NCBI RefSeq assembly: GCF_026210795.1
Contig: NC_089445.1
Coordinates: 1,364,001-1,428,000, forward strand
DNA: 64,000 bases
Origin: Rhizophagus irregularis
Taxonomy: Eukaryota; Glomeromycota; Glomeromycetes; Glomerales; Glomeraceae
Reading direction: 5' to 3'
Positions 24,501 to 34,460 of the stretch are shown one piece after another. The notes below the pieces were generated by a model. That model saw only the letters and a program-made list of their open reading frames with translations. It searched no databases and was not told the DNA's origin. A program made the position numbers and the translations under genes. Each line of letters starts with the position of its first letter. Position 1 is the first letter of the stretch.

Positions 24501-27272
24501 AAAAAATTGATGACATATCTCAATCATTTTTTCTAATTGTTTTTTATTTTTACTGATAAGCGTTGTATCGTCCATAAATGCCGTAACGTTAATCGATATT
24601 TCAAGTATTTCTTTATCTTTTTTATTATTATCGATTAATTTTTCCTCGTAAAAGTTGTAACCTGTCTCCTCTTTCATTTCATTTAATCTACTTAAAAGCG
24701 GGTCATAAAAAATTCTCCACAGTATCGGTGACCATACTTCACCTTGGTCGATACCGTCTTCTACATGGTATTCATCTGTAAGTTCGTTGTTTACTAGCAC
24801 CCTATTAAATCTATTTAAATTGACGTCCATAACTATGTTAATAAAATTTGGTGGCAGTTTAATTCTTTCCAGGCTTCTTTTTAGCATTGTTGTATTTACT
24901 GAATCGTAAGCTTTGGATATATCCATCAATAGTATCCATGCTTCTTTTTTGTAATTATTAGCGTCTTCTATTATTGCTTGGATGATTTTTATTGGCTCTA
25001 GGGTGCTTTCGTTTTTTAGTGCTGCAAAATTCGTATTTGTCAAAATCTGTTCTTTTGTTAAAATTTCGCCTAATCTATTTACCAATATTTTAAACCAAAT
25101 TTTTCTTGCCGTTTCTAAGAGCACTATCGGTCTCGTCAAGTTTAAATCTTGATTCCAATTTGAACGTGAAGTTTTATTTATCGGATATATAAATCCTTTT
25201 TTCCATTCATCCGTTACGTTCTCTTTGGCCATGCTGTCGTTAAAGATGTTTAATAATAAATTCCTCGTTAGGTTTCCGCTTTTCTTCCAAAAGTCGTAAG
25301 TTATACCACTTGATCCTGGTGCTTTATTTGTTTTTAGGTTTTGTAATACCCTTTCTAGTTCTTCCATCCTTATCGGTGTCATTAGATTTTTGTAAATATT
25401 TTCGTTTATATCTTCATTAGGTGTATAGATCTCTCTCCACTCCGGATCATATTCTAGTTCATCTAGGTCTATTTCTCTTTTCTTTGTCCAATCTTTGTTA
25501 TGTTTTAATACTTTATCTTTTATCTTTTTTTTGTCTTTTTCTATCGTGATTCTTCCATTCTCTTTTATTACTAATCCTGTCATATTAATTTTCTCTCTCT
25601 TTTTTTCTAAAATTCTATTTAACATTTTTCCTATGTCTTCTTCTAGGTACGTTTCGCGTTTTCTTATGTTTATTTCTATGTTCAGGCTATTAATTTCCAC
25701 ATATAGGCTTCTCATAATTTCTGCTCTTTTTGTTCTTCTTTCTTTTAAATCTTTGCGGTTTCTATATTTTCTTAGTTTATCTATCGTGATTCCGTATTCA
25801 ATGTTTTTTTCGAGTCTATCATGTATGTTGATTAATTTTCCTAGTTTTACCGCGTTGTGTTTACCTGTGTCCGTTGTTCCCCATTGCTCTATTATTATTG
25901 TTTCTTCGAATTCTTTGAAATTATATTTGTATTGAAAGGCTTTTCTATCTTGCCATAATTTCTTTATAACTTTATCTGTTATCTTACTGATTCCATGTTC
26001 TATTGTATCAATTTTTTCTAAGTTTTCGTATTCTGTGATTAATTCCTCTAATCTTTCTTCGTTTGTTTTCATTAAACTTTCGTCTCTATCTTTTTTTGAA
26101 TCTTCTTTTCTTTTTCTGATTTTAATTAGTTGTCTATTCTTTTCTTCGTCGTATATATCTACTATCGTTTTCCATATCATTTCTCGATTTAAATGTTGTG
26201 TTGTATTCTGGTCTAACGTTTCTAATCTTGTTTCTACTTCTTCTGCTATTTCTTTCCAATCTTCTTGTTCTAATTTTATGTGTCTTATTTCCTTTTTTAT
26301 TTCTTTCATAAATCCGGGTTTGTTTATTCCTAATTTTTCTTTAATTTCTATTTTAACTGTTAGTGCTTTGTGATCTGTGTCGAAGTCTTCTATTTCTAGT
26401 ATCTCATGACTTATAATACTTTCTTGAAAGCCTTCGCTTGCGAAAATAAAATCTATCCTGGATGAATTGTCTCCACTCTTCCAAGTGTCTAGTCTATCTT
26501 CCGCTACTGTTAAACTTTCGTGAATGTCTTGTAAGCCATGATTCTTGATTGTGTTTGTTAACGGTTTTAATTTTTTCTTGTTATTGGCTGATTCATTGAA
26601 ATCTCCCAAAATTATCGTTTCATATTCTAGGTTTATTGCTTCGTTCATCCATTTTGCCAAATGTTTTTCTATGTTATTCGTAGTTGGTTTGTCGTTATTT
26701 GGATTATATATTCCTATGATTCTTATGTTTTTCTGATTTCCTTTGAATAATAAGTCGAATTTAATCACGTGACCGTTGATTGTTTCTATCTTATATCCTC
26801 TATCGTAGATATCTCTTCTTATCATTATTATTATTCCATTCTTGTTGTTTTCGTTGTTGTAGCTACTGTTAATGCATTTGTATTTATCCCAGCCATTGTA
26901 TATATATTTACCTTTTGCTTCTTTTAGTTTAGTTTCATTAATTATTGCTATATCCCAGTTTTCTTTTGATAAAAATTTTCTTATATCGCCTTGTTTTTTT
27001 GTATCGTTCATCCCCCTTACGTTTATACAACCTATTTTTAGTTTGTTATGTTTTTCTTTTTTCTTATTATTTTCTTGTTGTTTTTGTTTTATGTAAGTTT
27101 TTCCTTTTTTTGTTTTATTTGTTGTGATGTTTTCCTCTTCGTTCTCTTTTAAATTTTCTTCACCTACGCCTCTTTTTTCTTCATTTTCTTCTTCTGTTGT
27201 TGTGTTTTGGTATAGTTGCCGGTCAATAGCGTCTAGCCATTCGACGCCTATCATTGGAACTGTTTCCTTCAT
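21537..27272 (-). CDS. LINE ORF2: endonuclease-reverse transcriptase
   Basis: The frame is open from 27878 (2,113 codons). Its first ~200 codons are Thr/Glu-rich and overlap ORF1's coding end, so I place the likely start at the Met near 27272 or 27254; this is a judgement. Numbering from 27878, an AP endonuclease occupies about 279-510 with all key motifs: CINVRG, NETKL, ILGDFN, SRIDF, TDHKAL. Reverse transcriptase covers about 835-1170, with the first Asp in LLMDISKAYDS and the active-site pair in FMDDT rather than the usual YADD/FADD. Later come a Cys pair (CQGC), a region that aligns by eye to RNase H but without obvious catalytic acids, and CIRC..H..C (about 1897-1914), the finger common at LINE C-termini. 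The tail is basic. The product copies the element's RNA at a nicked target. No stop interrupts it, so it may be active. Confidence 0.93.
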   Translation of the reverse strand: MKETVPMIGVEWLDAIDRQLYQNTTTEEENEEKRGVGEENLKENEEENITTNKTKKGKTYIKQKQQENNKKKEKHNKLKIGCINVRGMNDTKKQGDIRKFLSKENWDIAIINETKLKEAKGKYIYNGWDKYKCINSSYNNENNKNGIIIMIRRDIYDRGYKIETINGHVIKFDLLFKGNQKNIRIIGIYNPNNDKPTTNNIEKHLAKWMNEAINLEYETIILGDFNESANNKKKLKPLTNTIKNHGLQDIHESLTVAEDRLDTWKSGDNSSRIDFIFASEGFQESIISHEILEIEDFDTDHKALTVKIEIKEKLGINKPGFMKEIKKEIRHIKLEQEDWKEIAEEVETRLETLDQNTTQHLNREMIWKTIVDIYDEEKNRQLIKIRKRKEDSKKDRDESLMKTNEERLEELITEYENLEKIDTIEHGISKITDKVIKKLWQDRKAFQYKYNFKEFEETIIIEQWGTTDTGKHNAVKLGKLINIHDRLEKNIEYGITIDKLRKYRNRKDLKERRTKRAEIMRSLYVEINSLNIEINIRKRETYLEEDIGKMLNRILEKKREKINMTGLVIKENGRITIEKDKKKIKDKVLKHNKDWTKKREIDLDELEYDPEWREIYTPNEDINENIYKNLMTPIRMEELERVLQNLKTNKAPGSSGITYDFWKKSGNLTRNLLLNIFNDSMAKENVTDEWKKGFIYPINKTSRSNWNQDLNLTRPIVLLETARKIWFKILVNRLGEILTKEQILTNTNFAALKNESTLEPIKIIQAIIEDANNYKKEAWILLMDISKAYDSVNTTMLKRSLERIKLPPNFINIVMDVNLNRFNRVLVNNELTDEYHVEDGIDQGEVWSPILWRIFYDPLLSRLNEMKEETGYNFYEEKLIDNNKKDKEILEISINVTAFMDDTTLISKNKKQLEKMIEICHQFFNINDIKANVSKYELIKINNDKEELLIKGESITKTNSEEGNRYLGIFFRYDNKREIYKKKITSIINNACNIFNWKRLNEKQIIAVWNIVIIPRIEYQLAAIVLKKWECEKLMTRINMIIKKRAGLARSTPNFIIYDKDILGIKHIYDLQMEMICKNLLYQANGNYKLQILFKIKMIQEQKNIWTSRCPGEIEITNYRKNNWIISALKALNNEKIKICNHEIKDFRESHRIKGGKTDLIDLMECKDFITSTQSRKTKKIMFLEDILEADGITLLKWKHLCKERGKNTKGKSPKWFKKLELKLIADESGQVRKIRNEFIGQAQKENIHINYFDEDEKSDKNSIVTWNDYGEYPIFSINKKKSQSKKYKRIGIHLELDGDSYDLNNSPQLKKCQGCFRNISKKKGSNECLIYIENEICRNLDRRKEEDYIKPYETLNNIIKKNEWLRTYTKEDKKDESFNKKIELIDKIINTNDKNFLDIIKNSIFEEEDNLISITKRRFCLLINTNKKKWEINNKGKRVYRYNVVWKIFELNYEGKESEEVILLASYECNYENEFKIILRCIILGIMIISENSELILGINEKVNRLIIEFTNNFSNRKKIDSDYYLELLFLENFLETNNIELIEGNEKIQRIIKEKRKEMQEMLKNNKIVDKIKYNFELIDEGLITNEYNLIWNNKLITGGFRVWRKAVTLAIWKNEILNSERLEDLFMYNYRNEFDWIASLEFISNRVKFSQRQCGDRDTIERSYRIKNLLKELPTYNTLFKRNTNKIDTDKCIRCGKIFTEDWEHIWICEDNDISIDEIIRESPYNFEKVLDNSNQTEELDILRNYNCEFINIIESPSNILLGKSRKWELLRGIYNNKFNDLSKEKKVKDLIKKLWMFTYDEIKKRIWIPRCEEIKRLEEREQIKKIDLRRRRAANDDIVEDEIDKDILPGKMKKQKTKENLVKKEKNTNINRQISLVTLDKLKGLITEGINIAKSWNSTIKLTNALV

Positions 27273-29338
27273 TCCAATCTCTGTTGTATCCGTTGTAGTT
27301 GTTCTTTCCATTCTCGTTGTATCTCTCTGTGTTGTGACCGTTGTTGTTATGGTTATTGTATCCATTATATCTTTGTTGTTGGTGGTAAAAACTTTGTCGG
27401 TTTCCTCTAGTCTCATCTCTGCCATTTTCTCTGTTAATGTTGTTGTTGAATCTTCTTCTTGAGTGTATTTGTTTTCCTCTGTTGGTGTAGGCGTTGTATC
27501 TGTTGTCGTCGTGATCACTGAATTGTTGTTGTTGCGTGTCATATCTGAACTTTCCTTCATTGTCGTATCTACCTTTTCTATATCTATATGTTTCATTCCA
27601 GTTGTCGTTCCAGTTTCTTCTGTTTTCATGTGTTCTGTTTCTATTGTTGAAATAACATTCGTCTGTGATGTGGTTATTCCTTTTGCATATATTACATCTG
27701 GATCTTCCGGTCTTTCTTCCATCGTACATTTCTTGTTGAAATCGTTTGCCAAATCCATTATCATTTCTTCTTTCATTACGAAAATTATTCTGTCTTCCCG
27801 GTCCAGTCCGAAAAAACCAAGTAAAAATCTTTCCGTCGATTTTGATTTTTTTGTTAATTGCTTGTTTTCTGTCTTCATCGTTGTTGAAGTATATTTTCAT
27901 GTTGTATGTTCCTTTCATCCTGTTGTTGGTTTTGAACCAATATCTTGCGTTGGTAGTGTTAAGTATTTTTTGAGAATGTTGTTTCATCGATTTCGTTAGG
28001 TATATCGAGTATTTCCGCCATAATTCTTCCTCGTTGTTTGGTTATATGATGTTTGTAATTCATTGGTTCGATTTTTATCATTTTGTTTTTGACTAGGACT
28101 CCCCAGGTGTTAAATAGTTCGTCCTCTGTACATTTAATGTCCATTTCTAGTTTCATACTTATCCATTTTCCATTTCCTGTTTTTTGTGTTACGTTTTTGA
28201 GTTTACCTAATTTGTCTTCTATTGCTTGGATAACTTCGTTGATATCTGTGTTTTCTCCGTCTATTCCGGTTGCTGATATGATGATTGTTTTGTTCAATTT
28301 ATTTAACCATTCTAGATCTCTGAATTTTCCTATCGTTCCCAATATTCTTCCGTCGTTTATAAAATCGTTTTTCGCTGCTTCTGTGAAAAAGCCTAAGTAC
28401 GTGTATTCGTTGCCGTGATGAGTAGTTCTACCTAGTGTGTTCACGTGATATTCTAAAATTTTATTGGTGTTGAGATAATCTATTATCGATTGGTCAGTTT
28501 GTCCATCCCTTATTTGGACTGTAAAAAGTCCTGCGAAATATTTCAGATCTTTTTCCGATTTTGGTTGATGCACGGACTCTTTACTTTTATTAGATTTTTC
28601 TCCCATGTTGTGATCGGCAGTGATCGCCATTGTTAATGATTGGTCTCTTGATTTTGTAAAATTTCTATTTTTATTCTCGACCTGCATTCTCGAAGTATTA
28701 TTGGTGTTTTCATTTGTCTGGTGTGATGCATTGTTGTAAACGTGGTATTTTTGGTTCATTTTCCCTTCGTCCCATGATTCTTCACTGGGTGTGTTGCTTT
28801 CTATTTCCCACGTATGTTGAATTATCTCTTCGTCTTTGTCGCTGTCCTCGTCGAGGTTGTTCATAGTTATCTTTCTACATTCATTCATAATTTTCTCTTT
28901 TTCCTGTTTTTCTATCCTTATCCTGTCTTCGTTATCTACCGCTCCTAGTTCGGTTTGTATTTGGTGCGCTTTTATCGATGTATTTTTGAAATAATATTCT
29001 TCTTTGATGTTCCATTGTTCTTCTTTTAGTCGGGCCCATTCGTTCATTTCTACAGTTTTTTGTTGTATCATATCGTTTGTTGCTGTCTTGTAATCTTCTA
29101 TGTATTCGTTAAATTCTTTTGTTCTTTGGTTGTTAAAGTGTCTTAAGCATATCGTGATTATTCCCCTAATAAAACAACCTAGTATTTCGTCTTCTGAACC
29201 CAAAAATTGTGCTATCTCTTTGTCGTTATCGGTTATTTCCATTCCCGCGTTTTGTATTATTGCTCTGCGCTCTTCTTCGCTTTTTTTTGCGTATCCTTCT
29301 AGGGCTACGAAGTCTTCTCTTGACGGTGTTATACCCAT
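27223..29338 (-). CDS. LINE ORF1: RNA-binding zinc-knuckle protein, split by one frame change
   Basis: ORF1 is coded in two frames. The first part reads from Met at 29338 (an upstream in-frame ATG exists at 29422) and stops just after DETTFSKNT near 27959. The second continues in the +1 frame to TGA at 27223. The two overlap at six A on the coding strand (T at 27966-27971), where removing one base joins them. The first part has an acidic/helical N-terminus and two regions resembling RRM folds (around KYFAGLFTVQIRDG and NKTIIISATGI). The second begins with a third such region (NARYWFKTNN) and has a CCHC knuckle, CNICKRNNHITDEC, at about 27654-27696, then an Asn/Arg/Tyr-rich tail. LINE ORF1 proteins bind element RNA. 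The split may be a loss-of-function indel, a homopolymer error or programmed shifting. Confidence 0.8.
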
Positions 29339-29426
29339 ATTTCTAGTAAATTTTATTTTGCTGCGGATTCTTATGAAAATCGATTTATGCAGGAGAGAGT
29401 TTTGGGTCGTCACCATAATCATTTTC

Positions 29427-29442
29427 CGTGAACATTATTATT
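29427..29442. repeat. LINE target-site duplication, right copy
   Basis: CGTGAACATTATTATT, identical to 21315-21330, directly beyond the element's 5' end. Confidence 0.9.
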
Positions 29443-30160
29443 AAAATATAAGATCATTCTAAATAATGTTGGCGTATTATTATCATTTTTTTTTTTTTCG
29501 TGTACCGTAATAACATATTATTTTGCTAAAATAATTTTTTATATACATTATATTAAATTAGAAAGATCAGTTGAGAAAGACGCGAGAAAGTGATTATCAT
29601 GATATCTATATTACCATATAAAATAAAATCAATTTTTTAATATTTTTGCACTTTCTTGATCGATATTTTTTTTTTTTTTTCATGGTTTTCGAATTTATTT
29701 ATGATCCATAAAATATATTGATCGATAAAATTACATAAAGAAATGGTAATTTAATATCGTTTCGACGTCTCGTCTATTTTGTTTTTATAGAATTAATAAT
29801 AAAAGACAAAGATTTTCTAAACATGAAATGTTAAGAAGAGAGAAAATGATAAAACAATGTAGAATCAACTTGTATAAAACAAATTTAATGTATAAAATTC
29901 ATTAAAGCAACTCTATTCTAATAAAATTTTTTAATTTTGTATATTCTTTTTAAATATTTACGTTTCAATATTTTTTTTTGTAAAATGAATTCATAACGAT
30001 AATAATATACAGTAAAATACTAAATAAAATAAATTAGTATTGAAAGTAAACTAAAAAAACAAAGCATTTAACCATTTAAATATTATAATAATTTTACGAT
30101 TATTAATAATTGTACCTAGGATTTGTTTCCTTTATTATTTAATCGATTGATTTTGTAAGA
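29443..30160. other. Intergenic, no gene seen
   Basis: AT-rich DNA between the LINE and the polymerase pseudogene; only homopolymer runs are visible. Confidence 0.6.
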
Positions 30161-32090
30161 ATGAACTGGTTTAGATTAACAGCAGAAGATTATGGAAAAA
30201 CGCCATATATGGTGCAATTAATAGAGACCTCCCGTGAAAAAATTACAGAAATAATACAAGCTGAATTTAATAGAAAAGGTAGTCAATTAAAGACAAGAAT
30301 AGTTGTCTACTGTACAAGGACTGTAGAAGGAGAAATATCGATTACATATATTGATAAGTATCATGATGGAGAAATACAAGTCTTACCCATCAAATCATTT
30401 AATGGATATTTTCTGTTAGGTCTGCTGGAGAGATAGACGCGGATATAGAAATGTTTCTGAATAATGGATCAGGATGGAAGTTATTGCGCATAGAATTAAT
30501 ATATATAGAATTTTACAAATATGAATGGGAAATAGGAGGGAGTTACATAGCAACTCCTGAAAGTTTTGCCAATAAAAAGGCAACTATTAATCTGACAATA
30601 GAACTACGGGAGATGATCTATCTTTGTTTACAATATGCATTGGCCGAATACTTTCTCCATCTTGAAAATAATGGTGTAGTAAAAAATCTGCAAAATCTCA
30701 ATAAATTTAGACCATATTTATACAGGGTCAATTTAAAAGGAATACCAATGTCTACTTTTATTTGTCTACGAGTATTTGAGAAAATCAAAAAACAAAATCC
30801 TAAAATAAATATTAATGTATGGGAATGGGCAATTCCAAATGTATAGTATACAGTAAAAATTATGATCGTCAAATTATTCACTTTTAAAATCGCACTATCG
30901 GAAAAAACACTTCTGTAATAAATGCACACAAACATTTCCTTGCAAGGAAAGACTTGGAGTTGGTGTTACGGGATGGATAATACACCGCAAAAAGTTACAC
31001 TTCCAAAGGCTAATGGATTCCCTTATGTAATTAAAGTAGATTTTGAGTCCAAACAAAAAAAAACTGACGGGATCTATGCGAAAAATTGCTGGACAAAAAT
31101 GAGTTTTCCATATACAATTCATTGGATAGATACGGGAGAAATATGGGGATCATGTATTTATCGAGGACCTAATGCTACAGAGGAATTCGTAAAAAGAATG
31201 GATATAGAAGTTAACAAAATATTTGCAAATCCTATTATGGCAAATAAAAACTAGAACTGATGACCTCAGCAAATTCAATAATGCAAAGTAATGCTGGATA
31301 TGTAAAAAGCTGTTTAACAATGATAAGGTGTGGGATCACTGTCATATAAGTGGAAAATTCATAGTGGAGAATTACAAATAAAACTATGGAGAAGACCTAT
31401 ACCAGTAGTTATACAGAATTTCCGAGATTATGATTCACACTTAATATGTGAATCAGAAAACTAACAGAAATCACTATTTTCGAATAGATAAAAATCGTTG
31501 TATGGGCTATCCAGAAAATACAAAATAACAATGAAGTACTACATGGGTGAAGGAATTCCGATGGAAATGATTGTTTTACTTCTCAGAAAAGGTGTTTTTC
31601 CATATGAATATATTGATTCACACAAAAAATTCAAAGAAACGTCAATACCACCAATCGAAAAATTTCATGGAGTTCTTAAAGGAAAGATAACACAGAAAGA
31701 CTACAAACATGCAGAAAAAGTATGGAATGAATTCAAATGCAAAATCTGGGGAGTACCATGATTTGTATTATTTAAAAACCGATGTGCTATTGCTTGCTGA
31801 TGTATGGGCTGCCTTTCGTGAAACATTCATGAAATACAACGAATTAGTTACGTGTCTGCAGCATCCCTATCTTGGGATGCGATGTTAAAATACACAGGAG
31901 TGAAAATCGAACTTTCACAGATATGGAGATGCATGACTTTGCAGAAAGAGCAAGACGTGATGGAATTACAATGACATGTAGACGTTACTTTAAGGCCAAT
32001 AACCCAAATGCAAAAACTATGACATGCGCAGTCCAAAAACATAGCTGTCATACGTTGATGCAAATAATCTTTATGGATGGTCTACATTCT
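30161..32090 (+). pseudogene. Decayed protein-primed DNA polymerase B (Maverick/Polinton-type)
   Basis: Successive fragments in changing frames follow the order of a protein-primed family B polymerase as found in Maverick/Polinton elements and related replicons. An N-terminal region (30161-30840) contains GGSYIATPESFANKKATIN. A Cys-rich patch follows near 30900, then PYVIKVDFES (30922-31254, exonuclease-type). A finger-like region, with CWIC and DHCHISGKF, lies near 31290-31370. Next come YEYIDSHKKFKE (31600), the LKTDVLLLADVW block (31775-31810) and LSWDAMLKYTG in another frame (31870). The last motif is DANNLYGW (32055-32080), which corresponds to polymerase motif A. Sequence similarity stops there, so the later palm motifs with the second catalytic Asp are gone. 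Many stops and frame changes make it non-functional. No capsid, ATPase or integrase genes remain nearby. Confidence 0.85.
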
Positions 32091-32190
32091 TCACATATAG
32101 TGCCACTCGGTATTTTTTGCGCAATTAAAATTCTTTTTTACTCTTGTCCTCACACACTGCACTTTGCACCAATAAAATTTCGTAAAAAAG
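32085..32190 (+). repeat. Promoter-like shared block, copy 1
   Basis: TCACATATAGTGCCACTCGG, then a TATTTTTTGCGCAA stretch and, 40 bp on, CCAATAAAATTTCG; GTATAAAAC follows at about 32191. The same two blocks recur at 34822-34893 and the core again at 33681-33720. It abuts the point where the polymerase pseudogene is cut off. The TATA-like word makes a promoter role possible. Confidence 0.55.
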
Positions 32191-32375
32191 AGTATAAAAC
32201 CCGAAAATGCCAGTCACGTTACTCTGTCTGTCAAACATAGGTGTTAGGAAAGTTCTCGGTCATATTGCGTGGTTGTTGGAGGAGGTGCAGAAACTGACTC
32301 AGCTTTTGACGTAGGTAATGAGAGGGAAATAAAAAGGGGGAGATCATTGGTTAATCTAAGTCTTAGCCATCATGT

Positions 32376-32475
32376 ATAGTGAGGCCGAGTCCAGAAGCAT
32401 TGAATTTATTTTACTTCATACTTCTCTCACCTATATAGTGGGACGCGTCCCGAATCATTGTATTTATTTTTTATC
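32376..32475. repeat. Diverged ~60-bp tandem duplication
   Basis: Two copies of TATAGTG..G..C..GAA.CATTG.ATTTATTTT begin near 32376 and 32435. The second contains the 12-bp palindrome GGGACGCGTCCC. No coding frame is apparent. Confidence 0.5.
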
Positions 32476-32708
32476 TGTATTAATAGTATTAATAAAATTT
32501 ATTTTATGTGATCATATACACGAAAACACATACACGTTTGAAAATTAAGCTCAATGTGGACAAATCTCATTTTAAAAGAAAAAAAAATGAAAGTACTTTT
32601 TATTGAGAATTTGCTGGCCAGCCGAAAAAGCTAAATTCTTTAAAATTTTTAAGCATATAAGTGCTACAAATTTATCTCATAAAAAGAAAGCCTCACAGGC
32701 TAAAAAAG

Positions 32709-32745
32709 TGAGGGTTAGGGTTAGGGTATTAGGATTAGGTTTAGT
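32709..32745 (+). repeat. Interstitial telomere-like TTAGGG repeat
   Basis: GAGGGTTAGGGTTAGGGT, then degenerate TTAGGATTAGG. TTAGGG is the common fungal telomere unit. Only about three clean units occur, inside repeat-rich DNA. Confidence 0.6.
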
Positions 32746-32879
32746 TAGTTTATTTAGCACTGACGATAGGAACAGTTTGTCGTTAATAACTAATCAAACC
32801 ATAAGTCGGATCATATATGATGAGGATTTTTTAACTGTCACAAAAAAGATCATCCGCGGACTCTGCAAAAAAATCTAAT

Positions 32880-33890
32880 ATATTTATTAATCATCAATTA
32901 ATCAATTACGTAATCGGTTAAGTATATATTTAAGATATAAATTTAATCCTCATCATCATTATCTGATTTGTAGTTATTTCTATTCTTTTTCCAAAAAGCG
33001 AATATATTTTTTCACGTAAACTACCCAAGACTTTTTTTTCTTCATAATGGCTGACCAACAACAACTTAACCATATACAAGACGATCAACCTAACCAACAA
33101 CCTAACTAACTACACAAGACTGTTAGAATATTCGAAAAAAATTTATGGTAAAAAGTGTTTCTGCACCGTTTCTTTGCTAGTCAACATGTCAATAAATCTG
33201 TATATTATATCTTTAGATTATTCGTTATTTTCATGAGATTCGTTAAAGTCGCTATATTTATCGGATCACTAATATCCTTTGTAATTTACGCGGTCCAAAT
33301 AATAACGTATGAACAATAATCTTAAATGGTGCCATCTGTTTCATATAATAACATCTTGATTTTTTTAGGAAATTACAATAATGAATAAAGATTTAAAAGA
33401 AGAAATGAAATCGGGATTCCTAAAGAGACTGCTACTACGAATAAAGAGATTTCCTTTATTCATGAAGAGATTTCCACTTTGAACAAATTATTTGAAAGTA
33501 AAATTAATCTCATTAATAAAGAGATTACTATTACGTATAAAGGGGTTAAAATATGTGAAGGTAGATCAGTCTCGTCAATCAAACAATGGTCAATAATCTA
33601 CGTGGAATATGGTATTAATTTAGATTGAATAAATTATGGAGTCCGTCATACTCATCGTCCTTGATTCGTAGCAAATTAGAGTATCATTTGGTATTTTTTT
33701 TGCGCAACAAAGCACCAAAGTACTTATCACTCACTTATCCTATATACAGCAGTTTAGCAAATAACAATTCTCAAAAATACTATATCACTTTATTCTGTCT
33801 TGTTAAAGGAAATACAACACACACATGCGTTTAAAATTGCAAAATAAAAGTTTTATTATATTATTGAATAATACATGATAAATGTTTAGC
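32880..33890 (+). repeat. Duplicated cassette, copy A (coiled-coil gene remnant)
   Basis: Diverged from 35825-37110 but collinear with it. Shared blocks include ATCAATTAATCAATT and GTAATCGGTTA, TCATCATCATTATCTGATTTG, ATAACATCTTGATTTTTT followed by GGAAATTAC and ATGAA(T/C)AAA, AATAAAGAGATT-rich heptads and a TTTTATTATATT end block. In this copy the reading frame (from about 33381) encodes NKEI-type repeats suggestive of a coiled coil but is broken by stops. The family is not recognised. Confidence 0.6.
33681..33720 (+). repeat. Promoter-like shared block, copy 2 (core only)
   Basis: ATCATTTGGTATTTTTTTTG then CGCAA. It matches the core of the blocks at 32090-32125 and 34830-34862, but the CCAATAAAATTTCG part is not found downstream. 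Confidence 0.4.
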
Positions 33891-34247
33891 TATTTATAAT
33901 GAAGCGGGTAGTGGTCGTTTAAATGGAGAAATCACTCGAGACCTGACTCATAAAATGAGTGTTCCTTCTCAATACTCCGCATCACTAACTAATTTTCGTT
34001 ATTCTTGCTATCTATCCATAAACCAATACCATCTAACGTACTAATGTAATCGTCTCTCTTCTTGAATCGTATTCTTTCTGATTTTCCCCAAATTGCACGA
34101 ATTTCTCCTCCAAAGTAAATTTTTTTTTGTCTCTTATTTGATTGAATTAGTTCCAGATGGTTAAGTTAATACCTCTGAATATTATATAAGTAATAAGTTA
34201 AATGAAATATTAACTCCAGATTGTTATCAGAACTTCCAGTACTAATA

Positions 34248-34460
34248 TACTGCGATGCACAAAAATACATGCCAGAACTTTCAGGAAAAACGTACGCAAG
34301 CAACGGTTAAATTTTGACCGTCTTGGCAGGGTTTGTTAATGGACTGTGATGCGCAAAATATATTCCAGAACTTTCGAGTAAAAAATCATGACAAAAGCAA
34401 CGCTGATATACCCGGTCCTAAAGGGATCTCTGTGATGCGCTAAAATGACTGCGGCATTTT
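34248..34460. repeat. ~95-bp tandem repeat, two copies plus a partial third
   Basis: Units start near 34250, 34345 and 34432 with CTG(C/T)GATGC(A/G)C(A/T)AAA; the first two also share CCAGAACTTTC and AAGCAACG. No open frame runs through them. Confidence 0.65.

Larger units (their letters stand above)
21331..29426 (-). mobile_element. Full-length non-LTR retrotransposon (LINE), minus strand
   Basis: An 8.1-kb element transcribed right to left. Its 3' end carries a 17-nt poly(A) tail, read as T at 21331-21347; its 5' end is at 29426. It is flanked by a perfect 16-bp duplication. The order is ORF1 (RNA-binding, zinc knuckle) then ORF2 (AP-type endonuclease, reverse transcriptase, C-terminal CCHC finger). 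The perfect flanks, intact poly(A) and a fully open ORF2 point to a recent insertion. The 3' untranslated part is about 190 bp (21348-21536) and the 5' leader about 88 nt if ORF1 starts at 29338. Endonuclease type and domain order suit an L1-like clade; exact placement needs a tree. Confidence 0.95.

Noticed and set aside
21601-27999. Many plus-strand open frames rich in Ser, Phe and Leu across the LINE
   Set aside because: Antisense shadows of ORF1/ORF2 caused by AT-rich codon use; no independent motif.
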